In this document: positions 5,932 to 8,124 of the stretch, one piece after another
Layout: each line of letters begins with the position of its first letter
How positions within the stretch are numbered: position 1 is the first letter of the stretch
From: Caulobacteraceae bacterium
GTDB lineage: Bacteria > Pseudomonadota > Alphaproteobacteria > Caulobacterales > Caulobacteraceae
Length of the DNA stretch: 8,124 bases
Assembly: GCA_947479185.1 (NCBI GenBank)
Contig: CANJYY010000102.1
Coordinates: forward strand, 1 to 8,124
Direction: 5' to 3'
Notes under the pieces: generated by a model
Database searches by the model: none
Seen by the model: only the letters and a program-made list of their open reading frames with translations
What the model was told of the DNA's origin: nothing
Program-made: the position numbers and the translations under genes

Positions 5932-7206
5932 TCAGTCAACCGGCAACACCGGCGGAAGGCGATAGTGACCGCCCAGAAGCTCGGCGCGCGGCAGATAGGC
6001 CCGCAGGTTCAGGGCGAACGGACCGGCGGGCGCCGGCAGCCAGTTGCTTTCCAGCCCGGCGCCGGGGCTTTCGTGGCCGATCCAGATTTCGAGGGAACCG
6101 TCGTCGCCATAGACGAGCCCGGGGGTGCGGTCCCCGATCAGGAATCGATCGAGCGGGTTTTCGATGAAGAAGTACTGCCCCTCTGACGTAGGCTCGTAGA
6201 GGCTGAGCGACCAGAAACCGTCGACCGGAATTTTCCGGTCCGCTGGAATGTGCAGCCGCCAGAGCCGGGTCCCGTCATAGTGTCCCTGGTCGGGGCCCGC
6301 GCCGCGCATGTACATCGCCTCGACCGGCGGCAGGGCCGCCAGTCCGACCAGGGCGACGACCGCGCGGTAACCGTAGGCCTGGCCGAAGTCGCCAAGGCTG
6401 GAGGCGGGATAGATCCAGCCATCGACCACGCTGTTGGCGGCGGCGCCGCCGACCTTGAACAGGGTGGCGCGCGCGAGGTCGAGGCCTTGCTGGATCGCCG
6501 CGCCCTCCTCTGCGGTGAACCGGTCGGCCTGGAACTCACCCTTGCCGATGCCCAGCGGCGCGATCCGCCGCAGCAGCGCAAGATCGGTCACGGGCGGCGG
6601 ATTGGCCGCCATCAACGCATCCGCGCTCGCGAGATATTCCGCCCAGGGCGCGGACCTGTGCGCCCGCCGCGGGGCCGGCGCCGCCGCCGGGCCCTGGATG
6701 GAGAGGCCCGCCTGCACGGCGCGCGCGCCGTCCAGGTCGCCCGGCCCCTCGACAAGGATCCGCGCCAGGAGCCAGACGTCATTGGTCGGCGAGCGGATGA
6801 CCCCATCGCCGCTGACCGCGTCGTTCGGACCGATCAACCGAAAGGTCCCTCCGTCCGGTCCGGTGGTGCGGCTGCCGAGAATGGCGAAGTTGTTGGTGTA
6901 CATGTCCATCAGCGCCACCGAGAGGTAGCGATCGCCGGACGGCGGCACGCTCAGGGTGACGGGGCCCTGGCTCAGGTCGAGATGGGCGCTGGAGTACAGG
7001 GTGTCGTTGTTCGGCATCGTCACCAGTCGCGCCGTGTGGGTCAGCAGATCGCGAACATGGCTGAGCGTATTGAGCCGTCCACCCTTTGCCGCTTCCCGTG
7101 ACCGGGTCATGGCCATCTCGATCAGCGGCAGGGTGAAGAACCAGGCTTCACGCGCGGCGTCGCGCAGGCCGTCGAGACGGGAGGCGGTGGTCGGTACTGA
7201 CGTCAT
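5932..7206 (-). CDS. DUF1254/DUF1214 domain protein, function unknown
   Basis: A 424-residue protein carrying both domains that normally occur together. The DUF1254 part (about 46-172) includes MPNNDTLYS at 64-72, RYLSVALMDMYTNNF at 93-107 and a Trp/Arg-containing strand near 145-150. The DUF1214 part (about 300-408) includes FWSLSLY at 331-337, ENPLDRF at 349-355 and ESNWLPAPAGPF ending in LRAYLPR at 386-407. The biochemical activity of this family is not established to my knowledge, so none is assigned. Many members start with a secretion signal; this one begins with a polar, charged N-terminus and should be cytoplasmic. GGAG sits 7 bases before the ATG and supports the start. Its TGA at 5934-5932 is 52 bases from the regulator's ATG, or overlaps its alternative TTG start, so the two genes probably form an operon. 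It diverges from the serine hydrolase gene. Confidence 0.93.
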   Translation of the reverse strand: MTSVPTTASRLDGLRDAAREAWFFTLPLIEMAMTRSREAAKGGRLNTLSHVRDLLTHTARLVTMPNNDTLYSSAHLDLSQGPVTLSVPPSGDRYLSVALMDMYTNNFAILGSRTTGPDGGTFRLIGPNDAVSGDGVIRSPTNDVWLLARILVEGPGDLDGARAVQAGLSIQGPAAAPAPRRAHRSAPWAEYLASADALMAANPPPVTDLALLRRIAPLGIGKGEFQADRFTAEEGAAIQQGLDLARATLFKVGGAAANSVVDGWIYPASSLGDFGQAYGYRAVVALVGLAALPPVEAMYMRGAGPDQGHYDGTRLWRLHIPADRKIPVDGFWSLSLYEPTSEGQYFFIENPLDRFLIGDRTPGLVYGDDGSLEIWIGHESPGAGLESNWLPAPAGPFALNLRAYLPRAELLGGHYRLPPVLPVD

Positions 7207-7400
7207 GGGCGGTCTCCGGAGGCAACTGGCTCGTCGCCAGGGACAAGGCGACGGACCAGGCCGACATCCTAATCGCTATCGAAGATCGACGCGATAGGGC
7301 GATAAGACACTAATGCGTAAAATTTCTTGACCGCTGAACGGGCATCGCCATGCTGACGCCGCGCTCCCGACCAGGGAGACCTGTCGACAAGAGAGATCTG
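7207..7400. promoter_or_regulatory. Divergent control region between DUF1254 and serine hydrolase genes
   Basis: This 194-bp gap must carry the start signals for both outward-facing transcripts. An A/T-rich patch at 7310-7328 contains TAAAAT at 7318-7323, a -10-like word on the plus strand, but no convincing -35 lies 16-18 bases upstream. No confident minus-strand promoter pair was found. Short perfect inverted repeats include CTGGC-5-GCCAG (7226-7240) and CTCCC-5-GGGAG (7364-7378). The more promising repeat cluster at 7276-7304 is listed separately. Confidence 0.4.
7276..7304. repeat. Inverted repeat with adjacent tandem GCGATA words
   Basis: CTATCG (7276-7281) and CGATAG (7292-7297) are exact inverted copies separated by 10 bases, so their centres lie about one and a half helical turns apart. 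The right arm belongs to GCGATAGG, followed at once by GCGATAAG, a second GCGATA at 8-bp period. The cluster sits in the divergent control region and may be an operator for the DUF1254-regulator operon or the serine hydrolase gene. It does not resemble the palindrome at 3175-3189. Confidence 0.3.
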
Positions 7401-8124
7401 ATGAACGACCCCGCAGTGCATGGCTTCAGCCTCGACAGGTTTTCCGGTGCGCGGGAGGCCTTCGCCGGCAATCTCGCCCGGGGTGATGACCTAGGGGCTT
7501 CGTTCTGCGCCACGGTGGAGGGCGAGACGGTGGTCGACCTGTGGGGCGGCTGGGCCGACGCAGGCCGGACCCGCCCATGGGCCGCGGACACCATCGTCAA
7601 CGTCTACTCCACGACCAAGACCATGACGGCCCTGACGGCGCTGCTGCTGGCCGATCGCGGCGAGCTGGACTTCGACGCGCCGGTCGCCCGCTACTGGCCC
7701 GAGTTCGCCGCCAACGGAAAGGGCGACATCAGGGTCAGTCACCTGATGAGCCATTCGGCCGGCCTGCCCGGCTGGGATGAACCCCTGGTCACCGCTGATC
7801 TGTACGACTGGGACAAGGTGACCGCGTTGCTCGCGGCCCAGGCCCCCTGGTGGGAACCGGGATCGGCGCCGGGCTACCACGCCATCACCCAAGGCTACCT
7901 CGTCGGCGAAGTAGTGCGGCGGATCAGCGGCAAGTCACTCGGCACGGTGTTCCGCGAGGAGATCGCCGAACCGCTCAATGCGGATTTTCACATCGGACTG
8001 CCGGCCGAACATGACCACCGGGTCGCCGACCTGATCCCGCCGGAAGGCCCGCCCCTGTTTGACGCCTTCCCCAACGACCTGATGCGGCGGACCTTCACGA
8101 ACCCGGTCAACAATCCACTGGAGA
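7401..8124 (+). CDS. Beta-lactamase-fold serine hydrolase (family VIII carboxylesterase-like), C-terminus cut off by window edge
   Basis: The frame is open from the ATG at 7401 to the right edge (241 residues; the family usually has about 380-430). It shows the class C beta-lactamase/esterase fold. The catalytic SxxK is S70-T-T-K73, followed by a long Ala/Leu-rich helix and LADRGELDFDAPVARYWPEF. Then come SHLMSHSAGLPGW at 113-125 and the second catalytic motif at Tyr159 in GYHAITQGYLVGE. The Y-H-A form replaces the Y-x-N of true beta-lactamases and fits the esterase-like branch. No signal peptide is seen, which argues against a periplasmic antibiotic-resistance enzyme and for a cytoplasmic esterase or amidase. 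The start follows an AGAGAG purine run 5 bases upstream. An in-frame ATG at 7350 would add 17 Arg/Pro-rich residues and is less likely. The gene diverges from the DUF1254-regulator operon. With the HSL esterase it gives the locus two unrelated ester-cleaving folds. Confidence 0.92.
   Translation, partial: MNDPAVHGFSLDRFSGAREAFAGNLARGDDLGASFCATVEGETVVDLWGGWADAGRTRPWAADTIVNVYSTTKTMTALTALLLADRGELDFDAPVARYWPEFAANGKGDIRVSHLMSHSAGLPGWDEPLVTADLYDWDKVTALLAAQAPWWEPGSAPGYHAITQGYLVGEVVRRISGKSLGTVFREEIAEPLNADFHIGLPAEHDHRVADLIPPEGPPLFDAFPNDLMRRTFTNPVNNPLE

Noticed and set aside
6250..7101. Plus-strand frame of 283 codons antisense to the DUF1254 gene
   Set aside because: Low-complexity Arg/Gly/Ala/His composition, no family motif, and the other strand encodes both conserved DUF domains.
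7401..8124. Antibiotic-resistance beta-lactamase
   Set aside because: SxxK is present, but the second motif is Y-H-A and not Y-x-N, and no signal peptide is visible. The surrounding sequence fits the esterase-like branch.
1..8124. CRISPR array, tRNA, rRNA or insertion-sequence ends
   Set aside because: No regularly spaced repeats, cloverleaf-like segments, transposase frames or terminal inverted repeats with target duplications were seen by eye on either strand.

Overview
The window reads as accessory-catabolic chromosome of a GC-rich alphaproteobacterium, probably from Sphingomonadales or Caulobacterales. This is inferred from the strong G/C bias at third codon positions, a large TonB-dependent receptor without a signalling domain, an HSL-type esterase, a family VIII-like serine hydrolase and a DUF1254/DUF1214 protein. 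This gene set is common in those orders, but no rRNA or other taxonomic marker is present.

Layout, left to right. (1) 1-658, minus: HSL-family alpha/beta hydrolase whose C-terminus lies beyond the left edge. (2) 659-799: short gap holding a strong hairpin plus T-rich tract on the minus strand, a probable terminator behind the receptor gene. (3) 800-3115, minus: 771-aa TonB-dependent outer-membrane receptor. (4) 3116-3304: divergent control region with a perfect 15-bp palindrome lying on a candidate receptor promoter, and a second, outward-facing -35-like hexamer. (5) 3305-4585, plus: MFS transporter. (6) 4587-5879 (possibly to 5939), minus: a regulator containing two complete TetR-type helix-turn-helix units in one chain, convergent with the transporter and separated from it by one base. 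(7) 5932-7206, minus: DUF1254/DUF1214 protein, probably co-transcribed ahead of the regulator. (8) 7207-7400: second divergent control region with short inverted and direct repeats. (9) 7401 to the right edge, plus: beta-lactamase-fold serine hydrolase/carboxylesterase, C-terminus missing.

Taken together the genes look like a small uptake-and-hydrolysis locus. The receptor would bring a substrate across the outer membrane, the MFS protein would move it or a product across the inner membrane, and two unrelated esterase families would cleave it. The tandem TetR protein would switch the set, possibly through the palindrome at 3175-3189. The substrate cannot be read from the sequence. The functional link between the genes is an inference from adjacency and shared control regions.

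The features most worth a second look are the double-TetR architecture and the palindromic operator on the receptor promoter. All other long reading frames in the window are antisense or frame-shifted shadows of these six genes.
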